This document shows positions 8,564 to 19,300 of a DNA stretch of 64,000 nucleotides, piece after piece. Within the stretch, counting starts at the first letter, position 1; each line of letters begins with the position of its first letter. The notes below the pieces were generated by a model. That model ran no database searches. It saw nothing but the letters and a program-made list of their open reading frames with translations, and was not told where the DNA came from. The position numbers were made by a program, and so were the translations under genes. Where the stretch lies: contig JAWKTI010000001.1 of NCBI GenBank assembly GCA_041399155.1, forward strand, positions 1,922,001 to 1,986,000, in the 5' to 3' direction. Source of the stretch: Zavarzinella sp. (GTDB lineage Bacteria > Planctomycetota > Planctomycetia > Gemmatales > Gemmataceae).

Positions 8564-11500
8564 GTGAAGCGATTACTGATTACAAGTCAGCGAACTGGCG
8601 TCGGTAAGACTACGGCAGCAATTAATCTGGCCGTTGCAAGTGCCCTGTCGGGCAATCGGGTATTGCTGGTTGATCTTGATCCGCGTTTACAGGCAGGAAA
8701 AGCACTGGGTCTGTCAGAAAGCCAACATAACCGATTCCCCGTAACTCTCGCACACAATGCACCGTTTTGGCAGGACTGCATGCCTAATTTGTCTGTTCTG
8801 GCCAGCCACCGGGAAGAAAATCAACCAGAATTTCAGACAAAAGAACTCCAGCAAATCCTTACTGCAAAAGAGTTAGTGGAATTTGACTGGATTTTAATCG
8901 ATGCCCCCTGCCCACTTGCAACCTACACATTGCAACAACTGTTAGAATGCACAGACGATGCCCTGATTGTGGTGCGTGCGGAAGCACAGGCATTTCGCTC
9001 GGTTCCGGGCTTTTTTCATACTGCCCGTACGGCACAGCACTACCACCCCGGGCTGAAAATTCGTGGAATTTTGTTAACTTTGCCTCAGGGAGAGCCCACT
9101 GGTGGCACTTGGGAAACGGAATTACGACAGATTTTTCCAACGGCGATTCTCCCCTTCGCCATCCCACACGATCAAACACTTGCAAAATCATCAGACAAAA
9201 ATAAACCCGTGCTGCTAACTGATCCGGGTGCAAGGATCTCTCGGCAATATGCAGCACTGGCAGCCCACCTGGGGCTGATGAAAGATGACACAGAAGCCAT
9301 CGACCTGTTCCCAGCACCCGCCGAGATGCCACCAGACCAGCCATCCAGCATTTCTGCAGAGGATGTTCGTGGGTTTATTGGCGAAGATTTGCAGGAAATG
9401 CTCGACTCGATGGTTGGTTTGAATTACAAAAATAATCAGGAAAGTCGAAAACAGCCCACACCATCTACAAATGAAAAGGCAGCGAACGTGAACAATAAAG
9501 ATTCGTCCCGATCTTCCGGAGCACTCTCTCGTGGTCACACGGGTGATATCACATCGATCTCCTTTAGTCCGGATGGTCAGCATTTTCTGACGACCAGCTG
9601 GGATAAGCAGGCTAAGTTGTGGGAAGTTGCCAGCGGCAGGGAAGTCTTCAACCTCAGAGGCCACCTTGGTGTCATCAGCCAGGGGATATTTTCACCAGAT
9701 GGCAAGCAAATTGCTACCGCTGGCTGGGACAAGCACATTAAATTGTGGGAAACAGCCACTGGTAAAGAAAACGGCACATTACTTGGACACACGGGGGTAG
9801 TCACTTCTATTGCTTTCAGTCCAGATGGTCAGCAGATCCTGAGTGGCAGCTGGGATAAACAAGTACGTTTATGGCAATTAAGCGACAGTTCTGTGAAACT
9901 GCAAATGAATGGTCACACTCGAATGGTGACCTCCGTTGCTATCAGCCCCAAAATGCAATTTTTCGCCTCTGGAAGCTGGGATCGCACTATCCGAATCTGG
10001 TCGTCCAATGGCACTTTGGTTGGAGAACCTTTAAAAGGACATGCAGGTGATGTCACTTCGGTAGTTTTCTCTCCTGATGGTGAACTGCTTGCGAGTTCCA
10101 GTCTGGATCGTTCTGTGCGGATCTGGTCAACAAGCCAGCTTCGTGAACTGCGTGTATTTAATGGACATACCAGTGAAGTAACAACCATTGCCTTTTCACC
10201 GAAAGGGGACATTCTGGCGAGTGCAGGCTGGGATCGCACTATCCGAATTTGGGAAGTAGCAACAGGGCGTTGTCTGGCGACAATTGATGGACACCAGGGG
10301 GTGATCACTTCAATATCAATGAACCCCACTGGAAATTCATTTGCCACAGCAAGCCTGGACAAAACAGTTAGGTTGTGGGATCTACACAACTACCGCGAGC
10401 TGACTCAATACAGAATTCAACTACTGTCGGAACCTCCCACCAGCATCCCAACTGGTCCCGTGCCGAGCCCACAATCTGGATTAGCCACTGCAGAGACTGT
10501 GAAATATCGGGCAGATGACAGTTCCGGTTCAGCCAAGACAACCTCATATACCGCTGAAAATAATCCAAACCTCACACCACCGCAAGCTGTTCTGGGCGAT
10601 ATTCTGGGTCCGGTGATTCGGAACAGCAATAATGCCTCCCCTATTCTGCCTTCTATTCCCACCGATGACCAATTACCAGTCACCGAACCATTAATTCCCA
10701 AGGTGCCAACGAAAGAGACACCTCCCGCAACAGTGCCTGTAGCCCCCAAACAGGAAGCGCCCAAACCAACTGTGCCAGTAAAACCGCTTGAACTGCAAAA
10801 ACAATTGCCACCCATGCCTGGTCAGGCAGGACTGAACGTTCCAGCAGTCAATCAACAATCCGCACCGTTACCACCCGCGCAATCACCACCTCCACTGCCG
10901 GATATCAATGACATAGCCACCCCCTTGGGTGCACCACCGCTGACGCCTTTTGAATTAGAGCAACTGGCAAAGTCTCAACAGTTATCCGTCCCAGACAGTC
11001 CGGCCAAACAAAATGAATTGCCACCCTCAGAGAAAAAAACGCAGGGCTGGGATTTCCTGCCTGATGTCTTGCGGGAATTATTTGTGCCGAAACAGGGTAA
11101 AACTGAAAAAATAGCACCTCCAATCGTGGAATCCTCTGAACCAGAAGTGGCTGGCCCATTTACCGTACCTACCGTGGGTACCGCACCACTCCCGAATGCC
11201 CCCACCCAGCCCGGCTCGACACCCACGATTGCCATCCCGGAAAACCTGGTGCGCGAACCAGTAATTCCCGTTAATAACCCCATTCTTGAAACACCCGTGG
11301 CTGAATTTCATTACGAAAGTCCCCCACCACTTCCGGTCATGGATCTCGATCCTGTACTCTCGAACGAACCGAACCCAATAAATGAGAGCAAAGCTGCAGA
11401 ACTCCCCAATCTTCCGGATATGGCTGAAGGTTCTGCAATCGATGAAATTATGGCGAAGCCACTGCAGACTGATGCAGATAAAATTGATCCGTTCAGTGCT

Positions 11501-13609
11501 CCATCGGACATCATTCGCACACTGACTCCCACCAAGCGCTCCTCTCCTAAGATTGTCCGTGGGGCAGCCTTTAATGCACTTGCGGTCAACGCAGACGGCA
11601 CTTTGCTTTGTGGATCCCGTGGCGATGGCTCGGTAATGATTTGGCAATTTCCTTCTGGAGAACTGTTCCAGGGTTTGCGAGGCCACAGTGGGGACGTGAA
11701 TTGCGCTGCGTTTTCACCAGACGGTTCCGCGCTTGCAAGCGCAGGGTCGGACATGATTGTGCAACTCTGGGAGCTTGCCAGCGGAACCCAGGTGCGTGCC
11801 CTCAAGGGTCATATGGCACAAATCACTTCCATGGCTTTTTCACCCAACCGCAGGTGGCTCGCCACCGCCAGTTGGGATAAAACCATCAAAATCTGGGATT
11901 GGCTGTCTGGTAAAGAAGAATACACGCTGATTGGTCATTCCGACGGTGTTACTTCGCTTTCATTTTCTCCCGATGGTTCCGCACTTGTCTCTGGTGGGGA
12001 AGATGGTACGGCCCGTTTGTGGGATACCGAAACTTGCCGCGAAAGGTTCCTTGTGCGTGGCCATTACCGCGAAATTACCTCGGTGGCCTTTTCGCTGGAA
12101 GGGGAACGGTTCGCAACTGGTGGAGGAGATGGCCTGGTCAAACTGTGGGATGCCGGCGATGGCGAACAGTTGCTCAATATCCCAGCACACTCTCGTTCCG
12201 TAACGTCAATCGCGTTTGCCTCTGAAGCAGAGATGATTGCCACAGGTGGCTTTGACATGGCAGTACGGATCTGGAATGCCAACAACGGCCAGTCGATGAT
12301 GGAATTGGTGGGACACACGGCACAAGTAACGGGCGTGGCGTTCAATCCCGACGCGAAGAGACTGTTCAGCTCAAGCTGGGATCGCTCCATTCGCATCTGG
12401 GATCCACTGAATGGACAACAGTTGGCTTTACTGACAGAACAAGGATTCGTGCCACAACCAGGAGTGGTATTACATCGTACTACGCCACCACGCATCCCAC
12501 GCCCGACAATGGTGGCACCTCGCCCGAAACAGTTACCACCAATGACCAAAAGAACTCCATTACCATCGCAGGTACCATTGACCACGATGGCATCTGAGAG
12601 TACAAGAGCGGATGATGTATTGCCAATTGCAGAACCAGTTGATGTGCCGAACGCCAACGATTCGGTAATTCTCCGGAAGCAATCAGGCCTGATCCTTGCC
12701 AGCGTAGGTGGAGATACAGCAGTAAGGTTGTGGGATCTGCAAACCAAGACTGCCAAAGAACTTAGGGCACATTTGCGTGAGTCAACCTGCCTGCACTTCA
12801 GCCCGGACGGTCGTTGGTTGCTGACTGGTGCCGACGATGAAACCCTCCGTCTGTGGGATGTACAAACTGGCGAATTGCGATACAGTTTTGTGGGCCACTC
12901 CAGTGAAATCACCGCAGTCGCGTTTTCCAAAGATGGGCGTACCCTGGTTTCTGCCAGCAGCGATATGGCGGTCAAGTTCTGGGACCTGCCTTCTGGCAAA
13001 GAAACGTTTACATTCCATAATCACCGTGCGGAAGTGTTGGGGCTTGCTTTCAACTCCAATGGTCAGCGGTTAGCTACTTCAGGTCGCGATGGTACAATCA
13101 AAGTGTGGGAACTCCCCCACATGAACGAAGTTTGCACGCTGCGTGGGCATGATAAACTGGTGAAAACAATTTGTTTTTCACCTGACGGCAAACGTATTCT
13201 TTCCGGTAGCTGGGACCGCACCGCAATTTTGTGGAATTTGGAAACTCACACAATAATCAGACGATTTACCGACCACACCGCTGCCGTTGCAGGTGTTGGT
13301 TTTCTCGCTCCTGGCTTGGGCATTGCAACCGCCAGTTGGGATAAAAATGTGCGGATCTGGGATGTGGAAACTGGGCAATTGACACAAGTACTTACTGGAC
13401 CGACAGATCGGATCTCCAGCATGAGCATCAGTCCCGATGGTGGGCTGGTGGCAGCCTCCAGTTGGGATGGAACAATTACGATCTGGGATATTTTGCGACC
13501 CGGTGAACGAACTGTGTTGAAATCGGAAGCTGGGCGGGTGCAGGATATTTGCTTTTCGAGACTGAATCCTGCCCAGTCTGGCTTGAGAAAACTGGTCAGT
13601 GCCACATAA
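8564..13609 (+). CDS. ParA-like ATPase fused to 21 WD40 repeats
   Basis: A 1681-residue fusion. Residues 1-235 form a ParA/MinD-type P-loop ATPase: Walker A SQRTGVGKTT at 8-17, where the signature lysine position is Arg10; LVDLDPR near 36-42; Walker B WILIDAP near 108. Residues about 320-609 hold seven WD40 repeats, 997-1289 seven more and 1369-1665 seven more, each shown by GH...SFSPDG...LW/IW units. The first two blocks are separated by a Pro-rich linker of about 380 residues, the last two by about 80. Many blades carry the same SWD(K/R) edge, so they look recently duplicated. No signal peptide or membrane segment is seen. The start is GTG at 8564, giving the expected ParA strand 1. It may be a cytoplasmic scaffold; function unknown. 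Confidence 0.88.
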   Translation: MKRLLITSQRTGVGKTTAAINLAVASALSGNRVLLVDLDPRLQAGKALGLSESQHNRFPVTLAHNAPFWQDCMPNLSVLASHREENQPEFQTKELQQILTAKELVEFDWILIDAPCPLATYTLQQLLECTDDALIVVRAEAQAFRSVPGFFHTARTAQHYHPGLKIRGILLTLPQGEPTGGTWETELRQIFPTAILPFAIPHDQTLAKSSDKNKPVLLTDPGARISRQYAALAAHLGLMKDDTEAIDLFPAPAEMPPDQPSSISAEDVRGFIGEDLQEMLDSMVGLNYKNNQESRKQPTPSTNEKAANVNNKDSSRSSGALSRGHTGDITSISFSPDGQHFLTTSWDKQAKLWEVASGREVFNLRGHLGVISQGIFSPDGKQIATAGWDKHIKLWETATGKENGTLLGHTGVVTSIAFSPDGQQILSGSWDKQVRLWQLSDSSVKLQMNGHTRMVTSVAISPKMQFFASGSWDRTIRIWSSNGTLVGEPLKGHAGDVTSVVFSPDGELLASSSLDRSVRIWSTSQLRELRVFNGHTSEVTTIAFSPKGDILASAGWDRTIRIWEVATGRCLATIDGHQGVITSISMNPTGNSFATASLDKTVRLWDLHNYRELTQYRIQLLSEPPTSIPTGPVPSPQSGLATAETVKYRADDSSGSAKTTSYTAENNPNLTPPQAVLGDILGPVIRNSNNASPILPSIPTDDQLPVTEPLIPKVPTKETPPATVPVAPKQEAPKPTVPVKPLELQKQLPPMPGQAGLNVPAVNQQSAPLPPAQSPPPLPDINDIATPLGAPPLTPFELEQLAKSQQLSVPDSPAKQNELPPSEKKTQGWDFLPDVLRELFVPKQGKTEKIAPPIVESSEPEVAGPFTVPTVGTAPLPNAPTQPGSTPTIAIPENLVREPVIPVNNPILETPVAEFHYESPPPLPVMDLDPVLSNEPNPINESKAAELPNLPDMAEGSAIDEIMAKPLQTDADKIDPFSAPSDIIRTLTPTKRSSPKIVRGAAFNALAVNADGTLLCGSRGDGSVMIWQFPSGELFQGLRGHSGDVNCAAFSPDGSALASAGSDMIVQLWELASGTQVRALKGHMAQITSMAFSPNRRWLATASWDKTIKIWDWLSGKEEYTLIGHSDGVTSLSFSPDGSALVSGGEDGTARLWDTETCRERFLVRGHYREITSVAFSLEGERFATGGGDGLVKLWDAGDGEQLLNIPAHSRSVTSIAFASEAEMIATGGFDMAVRIWNANNGQSMMELVGHTAQVTGVAFNPDAKRLFSSSWDRSIRIWDPLNGQQLALLTEQGFVPQPGVVLHRTTPPRIPRPTMVAPRPKQLPPMTKRTPLPSQVPLTTMASESTRADDVLPIAEPVDVPNANDSVILRKQSGLILASVGGDTAVRLWDLQTKTAKELRAHLRESTCLHFSPDGRWLLTGADDETLRLWDVQTGELRYSFVGHSSEITAVAFSKDGRTLVSASSDMAVKFWDLPSGKETFTFHNHRAEVLGLAFNSNGQRLATSGRDGTIKVWELPHMNEVCTLRGHDKLVKTICFSPDGKRILSGSWDRTAILWNLETHTIIRRFTDHTAAVAGVGFLAPGLGIATASWDKNVRIWDVETGQLTQVLTGPTDRISSMSISPDGGLVAASSWDGTITIWDILRPGERTVLKSEAGRVQDICFSRLNPAQSGLRKLVSAT

Positions 13610-13656
13610 CAAAATTGTGAATTTTTTCTAATCGATAAAATGTGCTGCCACTGAGA

Positions 13657-15003
13657 TTATTCCCCAGTGCCACCTTGCCAATCTTTGGTGCGGAATGGGG
13701 ATGCTGGTAACCCTGCACTGTTAATCAAATTGGGATTGCATGTATTGCTCCAGCCAAATCGAACTTGTGAAGGAGCTTTCACTTTTTCGGAACTTACCAC
13801 GACAGTTTTGCCCACAATTTCTGCGGTAGCGGGCACAAATACGCCATCATCTCCGGCAATTTCAAAATCACTCAATTCTTTGCCATCACGCGATTTCAGT
13901 CCATCGGCAACGTGTGCAAACGACAGCACCATTTTCGCACCATCTGCTTTTGCAGATTGAAAAAGCGGACCAGAATAAACGAGGTCTTTTTTACCATAAG
14001 TTTTTGCTAATGCCCAAAGTGCTAGTCGATTTCCCACATCAAACTTGTTCTTGGGATGAATATCTTTGATGTTATCTACCAGATCGGTCGTAACAGCCAT
14101 GCCGGTACCTGGTATTTTCAAACTGGCAACCTGTGCCTCCCACAATTCCGGCAGTTTTCCGGGCTGATAATTTGCCCACGGTGCGATCTGCACAAAGTAA
14201 AATGGCATGTCATTTTTGAAGACAGTTCGCCAGCCTTCAATCAAGGCTTTTTTACGCTCGTAGTATTTCATTCCCTCGGAAACGTTGCTTTCGCCTTGAT
14301 ACCAAATCACCCCTTTGAAGGTCAGCGGAACCAAGGGGGCAATCATGCCGTTGTACATCCCACCGGAACCAGAAGAGGTAACCGTCCACGGTTCGATGCG
14401 AGATCCACCCCAGGAGCTGTTAATCAGTCCCACAGGAATATCCAGGTCTTTCTGCAAACGAACACCAAAGTGGTACAACACTGCCGAAAAATTCGGGATA
14501 TTCTGTGGAGTGCAGATTTTCCAGGTTGCATTGATGCTGTTAGCGGGTTCCTTTGCCTGCACTTTGGGCACATGAAACAGGCGGATTGTGGGATGGTTGG
14601 CACCGGCAATTGTCTCTTTCGGGCTGGCAGAAGCATTTAATGACCATTCCATGTTCGATTGCCCAGAACCAATCCAGACATCGCCAATCAGAATATCGCT
14701 AAGCTCAATGGTGTTCGACGCTTTGATGGTCAGATTCTGGCCGGTGGCATTCGCCTTCTGAGCTGGTAATTCGGCAAACCATTTTCCTTCTTTGGTGGTA
14801 TCAACGAGGGATTTAGTACCAGCAAAAGAAATCTCTACCTTTTCTTCCGGATCTGCCCAGCCCCAGATGGCAATGGGTTTATCCCTTTGCAAAACCATAT
14901 TGGATGTAAACACACTAGGCAGTTTTACTGCAGCATTTCCAACAGTAGAGAAAATCGCCGAAAGTAATACTGCCGAACTGAACAACAACGTTTTCAAATG
15001 CAT
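13657..15003 (-). CDS. Sialate O-acetylesterase-like SGNH hydrolase
   Basis: A secreted carbohydrate esterase of the 9-O-acetylesterase group, 448 residues from ATG at 15003. That start gives a clean signal peptide (MHLKTLLFSSAVLLSAIF, cleavage near VGNAA). The nucleophile is in DVWIGSGQSNMEWSL, block III is GVIWYQGESNV and the catalytic Asp-His pair is in KDIHPKNKFDVGNRLA. An N-terminal beta domain (FTSNMVLQRDKPIAIWGWAD) precedes the catalytic core. A GTG at 15048 would add 15 residues; it is possible because an AGGAG sits only 1 base before 15003. Planctomycetes carry many such enzymes for polysaccharide use. Natural substrate unknown. Confidence 0.9.
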   Translation of the reverse strand: MHLKTLLFSSAVLLSAIFSTVGNAAVKLPSVFTSNMVLQRDKPIAIWGWADPEEKVEISFAGTKSLVDTTKEGKWFAELPAQKANATGQNLTIKASNTIELSDILIGDVWIGSGQSNMEWSLNASASPKETIAGANHPTIRLFHVPKVQAKEPANSINATWKICTPQNIPNFSAVLYHFGVRLQKDLDIPVGLINSSWGGSRIEPWTVTSSGSGGMYNGMIAPLVPLTFKGVIWYQGESNVSEGMKYYERKKALIEGWRTVFKNDMPFYFVQIAPWANYQPGKLPELWEAQVASLKIPGTGMAVTTDLVDNIKDIHPKNKFDVGNRLALWALAKTYGKKDLVYSGPLFQSAKADGAKMVLSFAHVADGLKSRDGKELSDFEIAGDDGVFVPATAEIVGKTVVVSSEKVKAPSQVRFGWSNTCNPNLINSAGLPASPFRTKDWQGGTGE

Positions 15004-15194
15004 TCTCCTGGAGAGTAACGAATCCGATGACCATCGAAAGTGAATCACGGTATCACCCTTTTACCACATTGGGGCGAGAAAAGCTACTGTCGATCAGAAG
15101 ACAATTCGAAGTTGTTGCTCTCCTGATTGTGGCACCACAAATGTGCTCGGCATTTCTATAATGAAGGGTATCACTTGCGAAATTGTTAAGAAAC

Positions 15195-16256
15195 ATGAAA
15201 CAGAACGAAGAAAAAACGCCCGTTACCGTGTTAACTGGTTACCTGGGAGCTGGCAAAACAACATTGCTGAACCACATTTTAACCAGCCAGCATGGTAAGC
15301 GAATTGCTGTGATTGAGAATGAGTTTGGAGAGATCGGTGTGGATCAGGATCTGGTAATCCATGCTGAAGAAGAAATTTTTGAAATGAATAATGGGTGCAT
15401 CTGCTGCACGATTCGCGGAGATCTGATTCAAATCATTGGCAACCTGTTAAAACGAAGAGACAAATTCGATTACATCCTGATCGAAACTACCGGACTGGCA
15501 GATCCGGGCCCTGTGGTACAAACTTTTTTTGTTGATGATGAGTTACGGAGTAAATGCCGACTCGATGGTGTGGTAACTGTTGTCGACTGTAAGCATGTCT
15601 TAATGCATTGGAATGACCACGAAGTAAAAGAACAACTGGCATTTGCAGACGTAATTCTGTTGAACAAAACCGATTTGGTGGAATTGGCAGAAGTAGAGGC
15701 GCTTGAAGCGAAAATACGTCATATTAATCGAACTGCGAAAGTAATTCGCACCGTCAGATCTCTGACTGACATCAACCAATTACTCGATATTCAAAGTTTC
15801 GACCTGGATCGTGTGGCAGAAATTGACCCTGGGCAATTTTCGGGATTGCCAATGATTGAGGATGAACACGCTGATTGTGGGCCGGAGTGCGACCATGAAC
15901 ACCACCACGAACATTCGCATTCTCATGAATCGGACGCTCATGCCCACCATGATGAAGAGATCTCTTCCGTAGGAATTGAGTTGCCAGGCGAGTTGCACCC
16001 CGGGCGGGTCAACGAATGGTTTTCCCGCCTGCTAAGTGAAAAAGGGGCGGATCTTTATCGCACCAAGGGGGTGTTATCCTTGAAAGGTGATCCGAATCGA
16101 TTTGTCTTTCAGGCAATTCATATGACATCTGATGCAGCACCAGGTAAACCCTGGCAGGAAAATGAACCTCGTACAAACCGCTTGGTTTTCATTGGCAAGA
16201 ATCTTGATCGGGCACAATTAGTTGAAGACTTTCGCAACTGTCTTGTTACAAATTGA
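15195..16256 (+). CDS. CobW/COG0523 family metal-chaperone GTPase
   Basis: 353 residues. G1/Walker A is GYLGAGKTTLLNHIL, followed by the metal-binding CxCC motif in NGCICCTIRGDL, G3-like ETTGLADPGPV and G4 NKTD. A Cys/His-rich stretch near residues 230-258 (ECDHEHHHEHSHSHE) is typical of zinc-handling members. The C-terminal CobW_C domain spans about 275-350 (GRVNEWFSRLLSEKGADLYR). ATG at 15195 is preferred over TTG at 15183. The family loads or traffics zinc, cobalt or nickel; the His-rich loop favours zinc. No Zur-type site or metal importer lies next to it. Confidence 0.92.
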   Translation: MKQNEEKTPVTVLTGYLGAGKTTLLNHILTSQHGKRIAVIENEFGEIGVDQDLVIHAEEEIFEMNNGCICCTIRGDLIQIIGNLLKRRDKFDYILIETTGLADPGPVVQTFFVDDELRSKCRLDGVVTVVDCKHVLMHWNDHEVKEQLAFADVILLNKTDLVELAEVEALEAKIRHINRTAKVIRTVRSLTDINQLLDIQSFDLDRVAEIDPGQFSGLPMIEDEHADCGPECDHEHHHEHSHSHESDAHAHHDEEISSVGIELPGELHPGRVNEWFSRLLSEKGADLYRTKGVLSLKGDPNRFVFQAIHMTSDAAPGKPWQENEPRTNRLVFIGKNLDRAQLVEDFRNCLVTN

Positions 16257-16357
16257 TTCCTTACCGATAATAATACAACAGATCAACGAATCACACATCA
16301 ACATCTTTACACAAAGAAACTTAACGCATAGCATCTTAATGCTAATTATCTGACACA

Positions 16358-19300
16358 TCAGATATTCGCACCATCCCCATTGGTCAGTGGGACTTTGGCG
16401 TACAATTTTGCCACAAAATGGAGCAATGCATCTGGTGAAAAGGGTTTTTGCAGGAAATCAACTGCTTTTTCCTCAACACCATGTCGCAGAATCGCATCGG
16501 CTGTGTAACCAGAAAGATACCCGGCAACCATATTGGGATAACGCAACTTTAATTGTTCCACTAACTCTCTGCCACTTGTACCTGGGATCACGACATCTGT
16601 CAGCACAATCTGAGGAATTATTTTACCAGAGCTACACAACTCAAACGCTTCTGCGGCGTGGCTGGCAACCATGACTTCTAAGCCATGTTTCCTCAGAATA
16701 GTACGCATCAAATTTCGCACTCCCGGCTCATCTTCAACCACAAGAATGGGGATGTTGGGCAGAAATTGAATTTTCTGCTCCATCCGATACAACTGTTTTT
16801 GCAACGAAATGTTCTGATCTGGCAGATACACTTCAAACCGCGTGCCTTTTCCAAGCGTGGTATGCATACGGATGAACCCACCAGCCTGGGAAATGATGCC
16901 ATGAACCGTTGCCAGACCCAAACCAGTTCCTTTCCCGGGTGCTTTGGTGGTAAAAAAAGGTTCAAAAATCCGTTTGGCAACATCTTCTGGAATTCCTCCC
17001 CCGGTATCCTCAACTGCAAAAGTGGCAAACTTTCCAGCACGGCCATGCGTGGGAAACTCAGAAAAATCATCGGTAATCAGTCTGCTGCCCACTGTCACGG
17101 TCAACTTCCCGCCTTTCGGCATCGCATCGCGAGCGTTGACCATCAAGTTCATCAGCACCTGTTGAATCTGGCTCGGATCGGCACGCACTGTCGTTGTCAG
17201 ATCGTTGCAATGGGTGACCAGTTCAATATCTTCACCCAGCAATCGTGCCAGCATCTTGCAGGAACTTTGGATGATATCCGCGAGATCGAGATCTTGTACC
17301 TGCACCATCTGCTGTCGACTAAAGGCCAATAGTTGTTGCGTCAGACCTGCCCCACGTTCACCGGCAATTTTGATGTCCTCAACAAATTCTCGATTCTGGT
17401 CATTCACATCCGTGTTTTGTAATAACACATCGCAACAGCCCAGAACCACAGTTAAAAGATTATTAAAATCGTGTGCAATTCCACCTGCCAGTTGGCCCAC
17501 CGCCTCCAGTTTTTGTGCCTGGCGAAGCTGATCTTCTACCTGCTTTCGCTGACTGATGTCTCGAATACAGCATACACAGGATGTAAGCACCCCCTGGGAA
17601 TCAAAAATTGGCGATGTGACACTTTCTACCCACAACCATTCGCCATTTTTCTTTTTACAGCGCCATTCCGTGTAATTCGTAAATCCCCCCTGGCATTCTT
17701 CTTTTGCGCGGTGTAATCCAGGCAAATCTTCCTGGTGGCACCAATCCACGTAAGTGGTGCCCAATATTTCTTTCGGTTCGTAACCAATAAGTCGAGTTAT
17801 CGAAGGACTGACATATAATAACCTACCTTCCAGGTCTTTCATCGCCACTACATCCATGATGGCATCCGCCAACAAACGGTATTGCTCGTTTGCAAGATTC
17901 AGAGATCGGACTGTATTGATACGATTTGTGATGTCACGGGCCACAATTAATGTTAAACCGCTGGCAGAATCAACTGGAACGATTCGTGCTTCAAACCAAT
18001 AATCCTGATTATCGATCTGCATGGGATATTCAAAATATTGCATTTCCTGGGTTGCACGACAATTCGCCAGTGCTCCAATCGCCAGTTCTGCAACTTGCGA
18101 TGGGACAATGTCCCGAATATGTTTGTGCAATACCTGTTCTCTCGGCGCGATTAACAGTTCCTGGTGGCGTGTATGGATTTCCTCAAAGAAATCGTTTCGA
18201 TCAAAAAGAAAAAAGAGATCCGGTACCGCAGCAAGGATCGCTTCCAGCCGTTGATGATTTCTAGTTAATTCCTCTTGGGTCTTTACACGTTCTGAAATAT
18301 CGCGTTTGATGATAATCAGCGATTTATTCTGCTCTTTTCCAAGTAAAACCGGTGTCACATTCACTTCAGCCCAGAAAGCCGTACCGTCCACTCGAACGGC
18401 TTGTTGTTCAACCGTTACTTGTTCCCGGCTGTCAAATAATTGTTTGAACTGCCGGTTAAGATGATCAGTCTTCAACAATAGGTCTAGCTCTTTTGCGGTT
18501 TTTCTGATTAATTGAGTTCTTGGGATTCCTGTCAATCGTTCAAAAGCCGGATTACAATACAAAATCACTGCTTCCAGATCGATCTCCTGCAGTACAAGAA
18601 CGGCATCTTTTGCAGTTTCAACAACTGTCTGCATCAGCCTTAATTCTGATTCCGTTGAATAAAGTTTCTGTTTGCTCGCATGTAGCAGCACTTCGGTAAG
18701 GTTAGTTCTTACTGTTTCCTGAATACACTTGACTTCAATTTCGGACCATGGCTTGGATTTCCCACGCACCTCCTCTTTCCATAAGTCAAAAGATTTTCTT
18801 GGGACTAGAAGCGGTTCATTTTTCTGATCGTATTGTAGTTGTTTACGCGGATCACCAGCCCAGTGGACGGTTGATGCTGCTTCAGGTCGAAACCAAAACA
18901 ACCAGTAAGGCTGATCTAATTCAAAAGTTGTCGCCATTAATCCTGCAGCAACTTGGTGAAAATCAGTTAATATGGGAAAATCGTATGCCGCTGATGCTGA
19001 GTGATAAAACCGACGATCAGAATTGTTGATAACTTCAACCAACTGTTGAATGATGTATTCTGGTGGCACCGACCCACGTGTTTCACACCGATCTTTAGAA
19101 ACCAACGCAATACCAGTGGCAGAAACTAATTCCATTAATTGGGCATCAGCATGGATCAACGCTTGATGCAAATCTCTGTGCATATCTAACGAAGTTTTCA
19201 ATGTGTACAGAAGGTTACTCGCGGATTCCAGGCAAACTCGTCGCAGATTTTCTGCATCGAGGATAATTCTGGTTTCTAAAAGTAAAGCAGCATTCAGGAT

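Noticed and set aside
12064..12999. Long open frame opposite the WD40 gene
   Set aside because: Antisense to WD40 repeats with Cys/Arg/Ser-rich, periodic composition that mirrors the repeats. Similar shadows occur at 9913-10389 and 11078-11686.
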